A DNA stretch of 64,000 bases. Source: Hydractinia symbiolongicarpus. Lineage: Eukaryota; Cnidaria; Hydrozoa; Anthoathecata; Hydractiniidae. The first letter of the stretch is position 1, and each line of letters opens with the position of its first letter. Both the position numbers and the translations under genes were made by a program. The DNA lies in assembly GCF_029227915.1 (NCBI RefSeq), contig NC_079875.1, forward strand, positions 2,728,001 through 2,792,000, given 5' to 3'. Positions 48,569-61,400 of the stretch are shown piece after piece. Below the pieces are notes generated by a model. It was not told the DNA's origin, did no database searches, and saw nothing but the letters and a program-made list of their open reading frames with translations.

Positions 48569-49338
48569 TAAAAATGACTTATTTATCTAAATTTTTAAAT
48601 GAAGTGCTACTCTTTATCTAAATTTTTAATTATAGCGCTACCATAGAGACCAGTGTAATCGCAGAGTTCCAGCATTCAAGTCAAATTAAGAAGAATGTTA
48701 TTTCTTGAAGTATAATTGCTTCATTTATCACATTCATGAGGTCAAAGTCCAAAATCAGTTCAATTAAATCCCACAGTCATTTGCTTCACTGGTAAAAGCG
48801 ATGCAACCTAGTAATACCAGAAAAATATCGCGAAATACATGTTGGTACGAATATAAGACATAAAAGTTGTACCTGAAACGGACTGATACCGTTAGAAAGT
48901 CAATGAAATGGAGTTTATGTAACTGTCTCTATTTCCCCAGCGCGCGTTAACGGCTAGGATTGGTCCCATAGTAAAAAATGACTCATTTATCTAAGATTTC
49001 AAATGAAACGCTACCTCAGCGACCAGTTTAATCGCTGAGATACAGCAATCATGTCAAATTAAAAAGAATGTTATTTTTTAGAGTCCAATTGTGTCATTTA
49101 TCTCATTTATAAAGTCAAAGTCCAAAATCAGTTCAATTAAGTCCCACAGTCAATCGTTTCACTGGTAAAGGCGATGCAACCTAGTAATATCAGAAAAATA
49201 TCGCTAAGTATATGTTGGTACGAATATGTGACGCAACCGTTGAAACTCAAACGGACATATACCGTTAGAAAGTCAATGAAAGTAGTTTTTGAAGCTGTCT
49301 CTATTTCTTCACGCGCGCTAACGGCCAGGATTGGCGCC

Positions 49339-50520
49339 ACAGTAAAAAATGACTTATTTATCTAAATTTTTAAATGAAGTGCTACTCTTTATCTTAATTT
49401 TTAGTTATAGCGCTACCAGAGAGACCAGTGTAATCGCAGAGTTCCAGCATTCAAGTCAAATTAAGAAGAATGTTATTTCTTGGAGTGCAATTGCCTCATT
49501 TATCACATTCATAAGGTCAAAGTCCAAAATCAGTTCAATTAAGTCCAACAGTCAATCGCTTCACTGGTTAAAGCGATGCAACCTAGTAATACCAGAAAAA
49601 TATCGCGAAATACATGTTGGTACGAATATGTGACGCATCCGTTGAAACTCTAACGGACTGATACCGTTAGAAAGTCAATGAAAGTAGTTTTGGAAACTGT
49701 CTTTATTTCCTCGGAGCATGCTAACGGCTAGGATTGGTCCCACAGTAAAATTTGACTTATTTACCTAAATTTTCAAATGAAACGCTACCACAGCGCCCAG
49801 TGTAATCGCTGAGATACAGCAGTCATGTCAAATTCAGAAGAATGTTATTTTTTGGAGTCCAATTGTGTCATTTATCTCATTTATAAAGTCAAAGTCCAAA
49901 ATCAGTTCAATTAAGTCCCACAGTCAATCGTTTCACTGGTAAAGGCGATGCAACCTAGTAATATCAGAAAAATATCGCTAAGTATATGTTGGTACGAATA
50001 TGTGACGCAACCGTTGAAACTCAAACGGACATATACCGTTAGAAAGTCAATGAAAGTAGTTTTTGAAGCTGTCTCTATTTTTTCACGCGCGCTAACGGCC
50101 AGGATTGGTGCCACAGTAAAAAATGACTTATTTATCTAAATTTTTAAATGAAGTGCTACTCTTTATCTAAATTTTTAATTATAGCGCTACCAGAAAGACC
50201 AGTGTAATCGCAGAGTTCCAGCATTCAAGTCAAATTAAGAAGAATGTTATTTCTTGGAGTGCAATTGCCTCATTTATCACATTCATAAGGTCAAAGTCCA
50301 AAATCAGTTCAATTAAGTCCCACAGTCAATCGCTTCACTGGTTAAAGCGATGCAACCTAGTAATACCAGAAAAATATCGCGAAATACATGTTGGTACGAA
50401 TATGTGACGCATCCGTTGAAACTCTAACGGACTGATACCGTTAGAAAGTCAATGAAAGTAGTTTTGGAAACTGTCTTTATTTCCTCGGAGCATGCTAACG
50501 GCTAGGATTGGTCCCACAGT
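49339..50520. repeat. 774-bp long-plus-short dimer duplication in subfamily B
   Basis: One long and one short B monomer are repeated at an offset of 774 bp, for example 49137 against 49911 and the CCTCGGAGCATGCTAACGG marker at about 49710 and 50484. The copies are almost identical over about 1.1 kb, with differences such as TTTGACTT against TATGACTT. Confidence 0.83.
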
Positions 50521-51744
50521 AAAATATGACTTATTTACCTAAATTTTCAAATGAAACGCTACCACAGCGCCCAGTGTAATCGCTGAGATACAGCAGTCAT
50601 GTCAAATTCAGAAGAATGTTATTTTTTAGACTCCAATTGTGTCATTTATCTCATTTGTAAAGTCAAAGTCCAAAATCAGTTCAATTAAGTCTCACAGTCA
50701 ATCGTTTCACTGTTAAATGCGATGCAAGCTAGTAATGTCCGGTAAATATCGCTAAATACATGTTGGTACGAATATGAGACACAAAAGTTGTACCTGAAAC
50801 GGTCTAATACCGTTAGATAGTCAATGAAATGGAGTTTATGTAACTGTATCTATTTCCCCAGCGCGCGTTAACGGCTAGGATTGGTCCCACAGTAAAAAAT
50901 GACTCATTTATCTAAATTTTCAAATGAAACGCTACCTCAGCGACCAGTGTATTCGCTGAGATACAGCAATCATGTCAAATTAAAAAGAATGTTACTTTTT
51001 AGAGTCCAATTGCGTCATTTATCTCATTTATAAAGTCAAAGTCCAAAATCAGTTCAATTAAGTCCCACAGTCAATCGTTTCACTGGTAAAGGCGATGCAA
51101 CCTAGTAATATCAGAAAAATATCGCTAAGTACATGCTGGTACGAATATGTGATGCAACCGTTGAAACTCAAACGGGCTGATACCGTTAGAAAGTCAATGA
51201 AATGTAGTTTATGTAACTGTCTCCTTTTCCTCGGCGCGCGCTAACGGCTAGGATTGGTCCCACAGTAAAAAATGACTTATTTATCTAAGTTTTTGAATAA
51301 AACGCTACCACAGCGTTCAGTGTAATCGCTGAGTTCCAGAATTCAAGTCAAATTAAGAAGAATGTTATGTCTTGGAGTGCAATTGCCTCATTTCTCACAA
51401 TCAAAATGTCAAAGTCCAGAATCAGTTCAATTAAGTGCCACAGTGAATCGTTTCACTGGTAAAAGCGATGCAACCTAGTAATACCAGAAAAATATCGCTA
51501 AATACATGTTGGTACGAATATGTGACGCAACCGGTGAAACTCAAACGGACTGATGCCATTAAAAAGACAATGAAATGTAGTTTCGGAAACTGTCTCTATT
51601 TCCTCGGAGCGCGCTAACGGCTAGGATTGGTCCCACAGTAAAAAATGATTTATTTATCTAAATTTTCAAATGAAACGCTGCCTCTGCGACCAGTGTAATC
51701 GCTGAGACACAGCAATCATGTCAAATTAAAAAGAATGTCATTTT

Positions 51745-54700
51745 TTAGAGCCAATTGTGTCATTTATCTCATTTATAAATTTAAAGTCCAAAATCAGTTC
51801 AATTAAGTCCCACAGTCAATCGTTTCACTGGTAAAAGCGATGCAACCTAGTAATATCAGAAAAATATCGCTAAATCCATGTTGGTACGAATATGTGACGC
51901 AAGCGTTGAAACTCAACCGGACTGATACCGTTAGAAAGTCAATCAAATGTAGTTTTGGAAACTGTCTCCATTTCCTCGGCGCGCTCTAACGGCTAGGATT
52001 GGTCCCACAGTGAAAAATGACTTATTTATCTAAATTTTTGAATGAAACGCTACCACAGCGCCCAGTGTAATCGCTGAGTTCCCGCATTCAAGTCAAATTA
52101 TGAAGAATGTTATGTCTTGGAGTGCAATTGCCTCATTTATCACATTCATAAGGTCAAAGTCCAGAATCAGTTCATTTAAGTCCCACAGTCAATCGTTTCA
52201 CTGGAAAAAGCGATGCAACCTAGTAATACCAGAAAAATATCGCTAAATACATGTTGGTACAAATATGTGACGCAACCGTTGAAACTCAAACGGACTGATA
52301 CCGTTAGAAAGACAATGAAATGTAGTTTTGGAAATTGTCTCCATTTCCTCGGAGTGCGCTAACGGATAGGATTGGTCCCGCAGTAAAAAATGACTCATTT
52401 ATCTAAATTTTTGAATGAAACGCTACCACAGCGCCCAGTGTAATCGCTGAGTTCCAGCATTCAAGTCAAATTATGAAGAATGTTATGTCTTGGAGCGCAA
52501 TTGCCTCATTTATCACATTCATAAGGTCAAAGTCCAGAGTCAGTTCATTTAAGTCCCACAGTCAATCGTTTCACTGGTAAAAGCGATGCAACCTAGTAAC
52601 ACCAGAAAAATATCGCTAAATACATGTTGGTACAAATATGTGACGGAACCGTTGAAACTCAAACGGACTGATACCGTTAGAAAGTCAATGAATGTAGTTT
52701 TTGAAGCTGTCTCTATTTCTTCACGCGCGCTAACGGCTAGGATTGGTGCCACAGTAAAAAATGACTTATTTATCTAAATTTTTAAATGAAGTGCTACTAT
52801 TTGTCTAAATTTTTAATTATGACGCTACCACAGAAACCAGTGTAATCGCAGAGTTCCAGCATTCAAGTCAAATTAAGAAGAATGTTATTTCTTGAAGTAT
52901 AACTGCTTTATTTATCACATTCATGAGATCAAAGTCCAAAATCAGTTCAATTAAATCTCACAGTCAATCGCTTCCCTGGTAAAAGCAATGCAACCTAGTA
53001 ATATCAGAAAAATATAACTAAATATATGTTGGTACGAATATGTGACGCAACCGTTGCAACTCAACGGGCTGATATCGTTAGAAAGTCAATGAAATGTAGT
53101 TTTGGAAACTGTCCCTATTTTTCGGGGAGCGCTAACGGCTAAAATTGATCCCACAGTAAAAAATGACTTATTTATGTAAATGTTTCAATGAAACGCTACC
53201 ACAGCGCCCAGTGTAATAGCTGAGTTTCAGCATTCAAGTCAAATTAAGAAGAATGTTATGTCTTGGAGTGCAATTGCTTCATTTATCAAATTCATGACGT
53301 CAAAGTCCAAAATCAGTTCAATTAAATCCCACAGTCAATCGCTTTACTGGTAAAAGCGATGCAACCTAGTAATATCAGAAACATATCGCTAAATACATGT
53401 TGGTACCAATATGTGACGCAACTGTTGAAACTCAAACGGACTGATACCGTTAGAAAGTCAATGAAATGTAGTTTTGGAAACTGTCTCTATTTGCTCGGGG
53501 CGCGTTAACGACTAGGATTGGTCCCACAGAAAAAAATGACTTATTTATCTAAATTTTTGAATAAAACGCTACCACAGCGCCCAGTGTAATAGCTGAGTTC
53601 CAGCATTCAAGTCAAATTAGGAAGAATGTTAATTCTTGGAGTACAATTGCCTCATTTATCACATTCGTAAGGTCAAAGTCCAGAATCAGTTCAAGTAAGT
53701 CCCACAGTCAATCGTTTCACTGGTAAAAGCAATGTAACCTAGTAATATCAGAAAAATATCGCTAAATACATGTTGGTACGAATATGTGACGCAACCGTTG
53801 AAACTCAAACGGACTGACACCGTTAGAAAGTCAATGAAAGTAGTTTTTGAAACTGTCTCTATTTCTTCATGCGCGCTAACGGTTAGGATTGGTGCCACAG
53901 TAAAAAATGACTTATTTTTCTAAATTTTTATTTGATGTGCTACTATTTATCTAAATTTTTTATTATAGCGCTTTCACAGAACCCAGTGTAATCCCTGAGT
54001 TCCAGCAATCATGTCAAATTAAAAAGAATGTTATTTTTTAGAGTCCAATTGTGTCATTTATCTCATTTATAAATTTAAAGTCCAAAATCAGTTCAATTAA
54101 GTCCCACAGTCAATCGTTTCACTGGTAAAAGCGATGCAACCTAGTAATATCAGAAAAATATCGCTAAATCCATGTTGGTACGAATATGTGACGCAAGCGT
54201 TGAAACTCAAACGGACTGATACTGTTAGAAAGTCAATAAAATGTAGTTTTGGAAACTGTCTCCATTTCCTCGGCGCGCTCTAACGGCTAGGATTGGTCCC
54301 ACAGTAAAAAATGACTTATTTATCTAAATTTTTGAATGAAACGCTACCACAGCGCCCAGTGTAATCGCTGAGTTCCAGCATTCAAGTCAAATTATGAAGA
54401 ATGTTATGTCTTGGAGTGCAATTGCCTCATTTATCACATTCATAATGTCAAAGTCCAGAATCAGTTCATTTAAGTCCCACAGTCAATCGTTTCACTGGTA
54501 AAAGCGATGCAACCTAGTAATACCAGAAAAATATCGCTAAATACATGTTGGTACAAATATGTGACGCAACCGTTGAATCTCAAACGGACTGATACCGTTA
54601 GAAAGACAATGAAATGTAGTTTTGGAAATTGTCTCTATTTCCTCGGAGTGCGCTAACGGATTGGATTGGTCCCGCAGTAAAAAATGACTCATTTGTCTAA

Positions 54701-54950
54701 ATTTTTGAATGAAACGCTACCACAGCGCCCAGTGTAATCGCTGAGTTCCAGCATTCAAGTCAAATTATGAAGAATGTTATGTCTTGGAGCGCAATTGCCT
54801 CATTTATCACATTCATAAGGTCAAAGTCCAGAGTCAGTTCATTTAAGTCCCACAGTCAATCGTTTCACTGGTAAAAGCGATGCAACCTAGTAATACCAGA
54901 AAAATATCGCTAAATACATGTTGGTACAAATATGTGACGCAACCGTTGAA
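51745..54950. repeat. Segmental duplication at about 2294-bp offset
   Basis: Positions about 51745-52650 match about 54040-54944. Shared private variants are CATTTATAAATTTAAAG, CGGCGCGCTCTAACGGC, AAATTATGAAGAATG and CTTGGAGCGCAATTGCC in the same order. The offset equals six monomers, one of them long. Confidence 0.75.
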
Positions 54951-57110
54951 ACTCAAACGGACTGATACTGTTAGAAAGAAAATGAAATGTAGTTTTGGAA
55001 ATTGTCTCTATTTCCTCGGAGTGCGCTAACGGATAGGATTGGTCCCGCCGTAAAAAATGACTCATTTATCTAAATTTTCAAATGAAACGCTACCACAGTG
55101 CCCAGTGTAATCGCTGAGATACAGCAATCATGTCAAATTAAGAGGAATGTTATTTTTTACAGTACAATTGTGTCATTTATCTCATTGATAATGTCAAAGT
55201 CCAAAATCAGTTCAATTAAGTCTCACAGTCAATCGTTTCACTGTTAAAAGCGATGCAAGCTGGCATTATCAGAAAAATATCGCTAAATACATGTCGCTAC
55301 GAGTATGAGACACAAAAGTTGTACCTGAATCGGACTGATACCGTTAGAAAGTCAATGAAATGGATTTTAAGTAACTGTCTCTATTTCCCCAGCGCGCGTT
55401 AACGGCTAGGATTGGTCCCACAGTAAAAAAAAGATTGTTTATCTAAGTTTTCAAGTAAAGCGCCACCATAGCGCCCAGTTTAATCGCTGAGTTCCAGCAA
55501 TCAAGTCAAATTAAGAAGAATGTTATTTCTTGGAGTATAATTACTTCATTTATCACAATCATAACGTCAAAGTCCAAAATCAGTTCAATTAAGTCCCACA
55601 GTCAATCGTTTCACTGGTAAAGGCGATGCAACCTAGTAATATCAGAAAAATATCGCTAAGTACATGTTGGTACGAATATGTGACGTAACCGTTTAAACTC
55701 AAACGGACTGATACCGTTAGAAAGTCAATGAATGTAGTTTTTGAAGCTGTCTCTATTTCTTCACGCGCGCTAACGGCTAGGATTGGTGTCACAGTAAAAA
55801 ATGACTTATTTATCTAAATTTTTAAATGAAGTGCTACTATTTGTCTAAATTTTTAATTATGACGCTACCACAGAGACCAGTGTAATCGCAGAGTTCCAGC
55901 ATTCAAGTCAAATTAAGAAGAATGTTATTTCTTGAAGTATAACTGCTTTATTTATCACATTCATGAGATCAAAGTCCAAAATCAGTTCAATTAAATCCCA
56001 CAGTCAATCGCTTCCCTGGTAAAAGCAATGCAACCTAGTAATATCAGAAAAGTATCGCTAAATATATGTTGGTACGAATATGTGACGCAACCGTTGAAAC
56101 TCAACGGGCTGATATCGTTAGAAAGTCAAAGAAATGTAGTTTTGGAAACTGTCTCTATTTTTCGGGGCGCGCTAACGGCTAAAATTGGTCCCACAGTAAA
56201 AAATGACTTATTTATATAAATTTTTGAATGAAACGCTACCACACCGCCCAGTGTAATAGCTGAGTTCCAGCATTCAAGTCAAATTAAGAAGAATGTTATG
56301 TCTTGGAGTGCAATTGCTTCATTTATCAAATTCATGACGTCAAAGTCCAAAATCAGTTCAATTAAATCCCACAGTCAATCGCTTCACTGGTAAAAGCGAT
56401 GGAACCTAGTAATATCAGAAACATATCGCTAAATACATGTTGGTACCAATATGTGACGCAACTGTTGAAACTCAAACGGACTGATACCGTTAGAAAGTCA
56501 ATGAAATGTAGTTTTGGAAACTGTCTCTATTTGCTCGGGGCGCGTTAACGACTAGGATTGGTCCCACAGTAAAAAATGACTTATTTATCTAAATTTTTGA
56601 ATAAAACGCTACCACAGCGCCCAGTGTAATAGCTGAGTTCCAGCATTCAAGTCAAATTAAGAAGCATGTTAATTCTTGGAGTACAATTGCCTCATTTATC
56701 ACATTCGTAAGGTCAAAGTCCAGAATCAGTTCAAGTAAGTCCCACAGTCAATCGTTTCACTGGTGAAAGCGATGTAACCTAGTAATATCAGAAAAATATC
56801 GCTAAATACATGTTGGTACGAATATGTGACGCAACCGTTGAAACTCAAACGGACTGACACCGTTAGAAAGTCAATGAAAGTAGTTTTTGAAACTGTCTCT
56901 ATTTCTTCATGCGCGCTAACGGTTAGGATTGGTGCCACAGTAAAAAATGACTTATTTTTCTAAATTTTTATTTGATGTGCTACTATTTATCTAAATTTTT
57001 TATTATAGCGCTTTCACAGAGCCTAGTGTAATCCCTGAGTTCCAGCAATCATGTCAAATTAAAAATAATGTTATTTTTTAGAGTCCAATTGTGTCATTTA
57101 TCTTATTTAT
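52550..57110. repeat. Segmental duplication at 3040-bp offset
   Basis: Positions about 52550-54070 match about 55590-57110. Markers are CTATTTGTCTAAATTTTT with ATGACGCTACCACAG (52791 and 55831), GGCTGATATCG, CTCGGGGCGCGTTAACGAC and TTTGATGTGCTAC (53933 and 56973). The two copies differ by scattered substitutions. The block interlocks with the 2294-bp duplication, so exchanges were nested. Confidence 0.78.
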
Positions 57111-58410
57111 AAAGTCAAAGTCCAAAATCTGTTCAATTAAGTCTCACAGTCAATCGTTTCACTGTTAAAAGCGATGCAAGCTAGTAATGTCAGTAAAATA
57201 TCGCTAAATACATGTTGGTACGACTAAGTGACGCAACCGTAGAAACTCAAACGGACTGATACCGTTAGAAAGTCAATGAAAGTAGTTTTTGAAGCTGTCT
57301 CTATTTCTTCACGCGCGCTACCGGCTAGGATTAGTGCCACAGTAAAAAATGACTTATTTATCTAAATTTTTAAATGAAGTGCTACTATTTATCTAAATTT
57401 TTAATTACACCGCTACCACAAGGACCAGTGTAATCGCAGAGTTCCAGCATTCAAGTCAAATTAAGAAGAATGATATTTCTTGAAGTATAATTGCTTCATT
57501 TATCACATTCGTGACGTCAAAGTCCAAAATCAGTTCAATTAAATCCCACAGTCAATCGCTTCACTGGTAAAAGCGATGCAACCTAATAATATCAGAAAAA
57601 GTATCGCTAAATACATGTTGGTACGAATATGTGACGCAATCGTTGAAACTCAAACGGACTGACACCGTTAGAAAGTCAATGAAAGTAGTTTTTGAAACTG
57701 TCTCTATTTCTTCATGCGCGCTAACGGTTAGGATTGGTGCCACAGTAAAAAATGACTTATTTTTCTAAATTTTTATTTGATGTGCTACTATTTATCTAAA
57801 TTTTTTATTATAGCGCTTTCACAGAGCCTAGTGTAATCCCTGAGTTCCAGCAATCATGTCAAATTAAAAATAATGTTATTTTTTAGAGTCCAATTGTGTC
57901 ATTTATCTTATTTATAAAGTCAAAGTCCAAAATCTGTTCAATTAAGTCTCACAGTCAATCGTTTCACTGTTAAAAGCGATGCAAGCTAGTAATGTCAGAA
58001 AAATATCGCTAAATACATGTTGGTACGAATAAGTGACGCAACCGTAGAAACTCAAACGGACTGATACCGTTAGAAAGTCAATGAAAGTAGTTTTTGAAGC
58101 TGTCTCTATTTCTTCACGCGCGCTACCGGCTAGGATTAGTGCCACAGTAAAAAATGACTTATTTATCTAAATTTTTAAATGAAGTGCTACTATTTATCTA
58201 AATTTTTAATTACACCGCTACCACAAGGACCAGTGTAATCGCAGAGTTCCAGCATTCAAGTCAAATTAAGAAGAATGATATTTCTTGAAGTATAATTGCT
58301 TCATTTATCACATTCATGACGTCAAAGTCCAAAATCAGTTCAATTAAATCCCACAGTCAATCGCTTCACTGGTAAAAGCGATGCAACCTAATAATATCAG
58401 AAAAAGTATC
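56800..58410. repeat. 805-bp duplication of two long B monomers
   Basis: Positions about 56800-57605 recur at about 57605-58410. Markers are GCCTAGTGTAATCCC (57021 and 57826), AAAATAATGTT, AAGTGACGCAACCGTAGAAA and CACCGCTACCACAAGG. Here four long monomers lie consecutively (first GCTAC copies near 56977, 57379, 57782 and 58184), the densest run of the class. Confidence 0.82.
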
Positions 58411-58449
58411 GCTAAATATATGTTGGTACGAATATGTGACACAACCGTT

Positions 58450-61400
58450 GAAACTCAAACGGGCTGATACCGTTAGAGAGTCAATGAAATGTAGTTTATG
58501 TAACTGTCTCCATTTCCTCGGCGCGCTGTAACGACTAGGAATGGTCCAACAGTAAAAAATGACTTATTTATCTAAATTTTTGAATGAAACGCTACCACAG
58601 CGCCCAGTGTAATCGCTGAGTACCAGCCATCAAGCCAAATTAAGAAGAATTTTATGTCTTGGAATGCAATTGCCTCATTTATCACATTCATAAGGTCAAA
58701 GTCCAGAATCAGTTCAATTAAGTCCCACAGTCAATCGTTTCACTGGTAAAAGCGATGCAACTTAGTAACACAAGAAAAATATCGCTAAATACATGTTGGT
58801 ACGAATATATGACGCAACCGTTGAAATTCAAACGGACTGATACCGTTAGAAAGACAATGAAATGTAGTTTTGGAAATTGTCTCTATTTCCTCGGAGGGCG
58901 CTAACGGCTAGGATTGGTCCCACAGTAAAAAATGACTTATTTATTTATATTTTCAAGTAAAGCGCCACCATAGCGCTCAGTTTAATCACTGAGTTCCAGC
59001 AATCAAGTCAAGTTAAGAATAATGTTATTTCTTGGAGTCCAATTGTGTCATTTATTACATTTATCAGGTGAAAGTCCAAGATCAGTTCAATCAAGTCCCA
59101 CAGTCAACCGTTTCACTGTAAAAATCAGTGCAACCTAGGAATATGAGAATAGTATCGCTAATTACATGTTGGTACGAATATGTGACGCAACCGTTGAAAC
59201 TCAAACGGACTGATACCGTTAGAAAGTCAATGAAAGTAGTTTTTGAAGCTGTCTCTATTTCTTCACGCGCGCTAACGGCTAGGATTGGTGCCACAGTAAA
59301 AAATGACTTATTTATCTAAATTTTAAAATGAAGTGCTACTATTTATCTAAATTTTTAATTATAGCGCTACCACAGAGGCCAGTGTAATCGCAGAGTTTCA
59401 GGACTCAAGTCAAATTAAGAAGAATGTTATTTCGTGAAGTATAATTGCTTCACTTATCACATTCATGAGGTCAAAGTCCAAAATCAGTTCAATTAAGTCC
59501 CACAGTCAGTCGTTTCACTGGTAAAAGCGATGCAACCTAGTAATACCAGAAAAATATCGCTAAATACATGTTGGTACGAATATGTGACGCAACCGTTGAA
59601 ACTCAAACGGACTGACACCGTTAGAAAGTCAATGAAAGTAGTTTTTGAAACTGTCTCTATTTATTCATGCGCGCTAACGGCTAGGATTGGTGCCACAGTA
59701 TAAAATGACATATTTGTCTGAATTTTTAATTGATATGCTACAATTTATCTAAATTTTTTATTCTAGCGCTTTCACAGAGCCCAGTGTAATCCCTGAGTTC
59801 CAGCAATCATGTCTAATTAAGAAGAATGTTATTTTTGGAGTACAATTGCCTCATTTATCACATTCGTAAGGTCAAAGTCCAGAATCAGTTCAAGTAAGTC
59901 CCACAGTCAATCGTTTCACTGTTAAAAGCGATGCAAGCTAGTAATCTCAGAAAAATATCGCTAAATACATGTTGGTACGAATATGTGACGCAACCGTTGA
60001 AATTCAAACGGACTGACACCGTTAGAAAGTCAATGAAAGTAGTTTTTGAAGCTGTCTCTATTTATTCATGCGCGCTAACGGCTAGGATTGGTGCCACAGT
60101 ATAAAATGACATATTTTTCTGAATTTTTAATTGATATGCTACTATTTATCTAATTTTTTTATTCTAGCGCTTTCACAGAGCCCAGTGTAATCGCAGAGTT
60201 CCAGCAATTATGTCAAATTAAAAATAATGTTATTTTTTAGAGTCCAATTATGTCATTTATCTTATTTATAAAGTCAAAGTCCAAAATCTGTTCAATTAAT
60301 TCTCACAGTCAATCGTTTCACTGTTAAAAGCGATGCAAGCTAGTAATGTCAGAAAAATATCGCTAAATACATGTTGGTACGAATATGTGACGCAACCGTT
60401 GAAACACGAACGAACTGATACCGTTAGAAAGTCAATGAAAGTAGTTTTTGAAGCTGTCTCTATTTCTTCACGCGCGCTACCGGCTAGGATTGGTGCCACA
60501 GTAAAAAATGACTTATTTATCTAAATTTTTAAATGAAGTGCTACTATTTATCTAAATTTTTAATTATAGTGCTACCACAAAGACCAGTGTAATCGCAGAG
60601 TTCCAGCATTCAAGTCAAATTGGGAAGAATGATATTTCTTGAAGTATAATTGCTTCATTTATCACATTCATGACGTCAAAGTCCAAAATCAGTTCAATTA
60701 AATCCCACAATCAATCGCTTCACTGGTAAAAGCGATGCAACCTAGTAATATCAGAAAAGTATCGCTAAATATATGTTGGTACGAATATGTGACACAACCG
60801 TTGAAACTCAAACGGGCTGATACCGTTTGAGAGTCAATGAAATGTAGTTTATGTAACTGTCTCTATTTCCTCGGCGCGCTGCAACGACTAGGATTGGTCC
60901 AACAGTAAAAAATGACTTATTTATCTAAATTTTTGAATGAAACGCTTTCACAGAGCCCAGTGTAATCCCTGAGTTCCAGCAATCATGTCTAATTAAGAAG
61001 AATGTTATTTCTTGGAGTACAATTGCCTCATTTATCACATTCGTAAGGTCAAAGTCCAGAATCAGTTCAAGTAAGTCCCACAGTCAATCGTTTCACTGTT
61101 AAAAGCGATGCAAGCTAGTAATCTCAGAAAAATATCGCTAAATACATGTTGGTACGAATATGTGACGCAACCGTTGAAATTCAAACGGACTGACACCGTT
61201 AGAAAGTCAATGAAAGTAGTTTTTGAAGCTGTCTCTATTTATTCATGCGCGCTAACGGCTAGGATTGGTGCCACAGTATAAAATGACATATTTTTCTGAA
61301 TTTTTAATTGATATGCTACTATTTATCTAATTTTTTTATTCTAGCGCTTTCACAGAGCCCAGTGTAATCGCAGAGTTCCAGCAATTATGTCAAATTAAAA

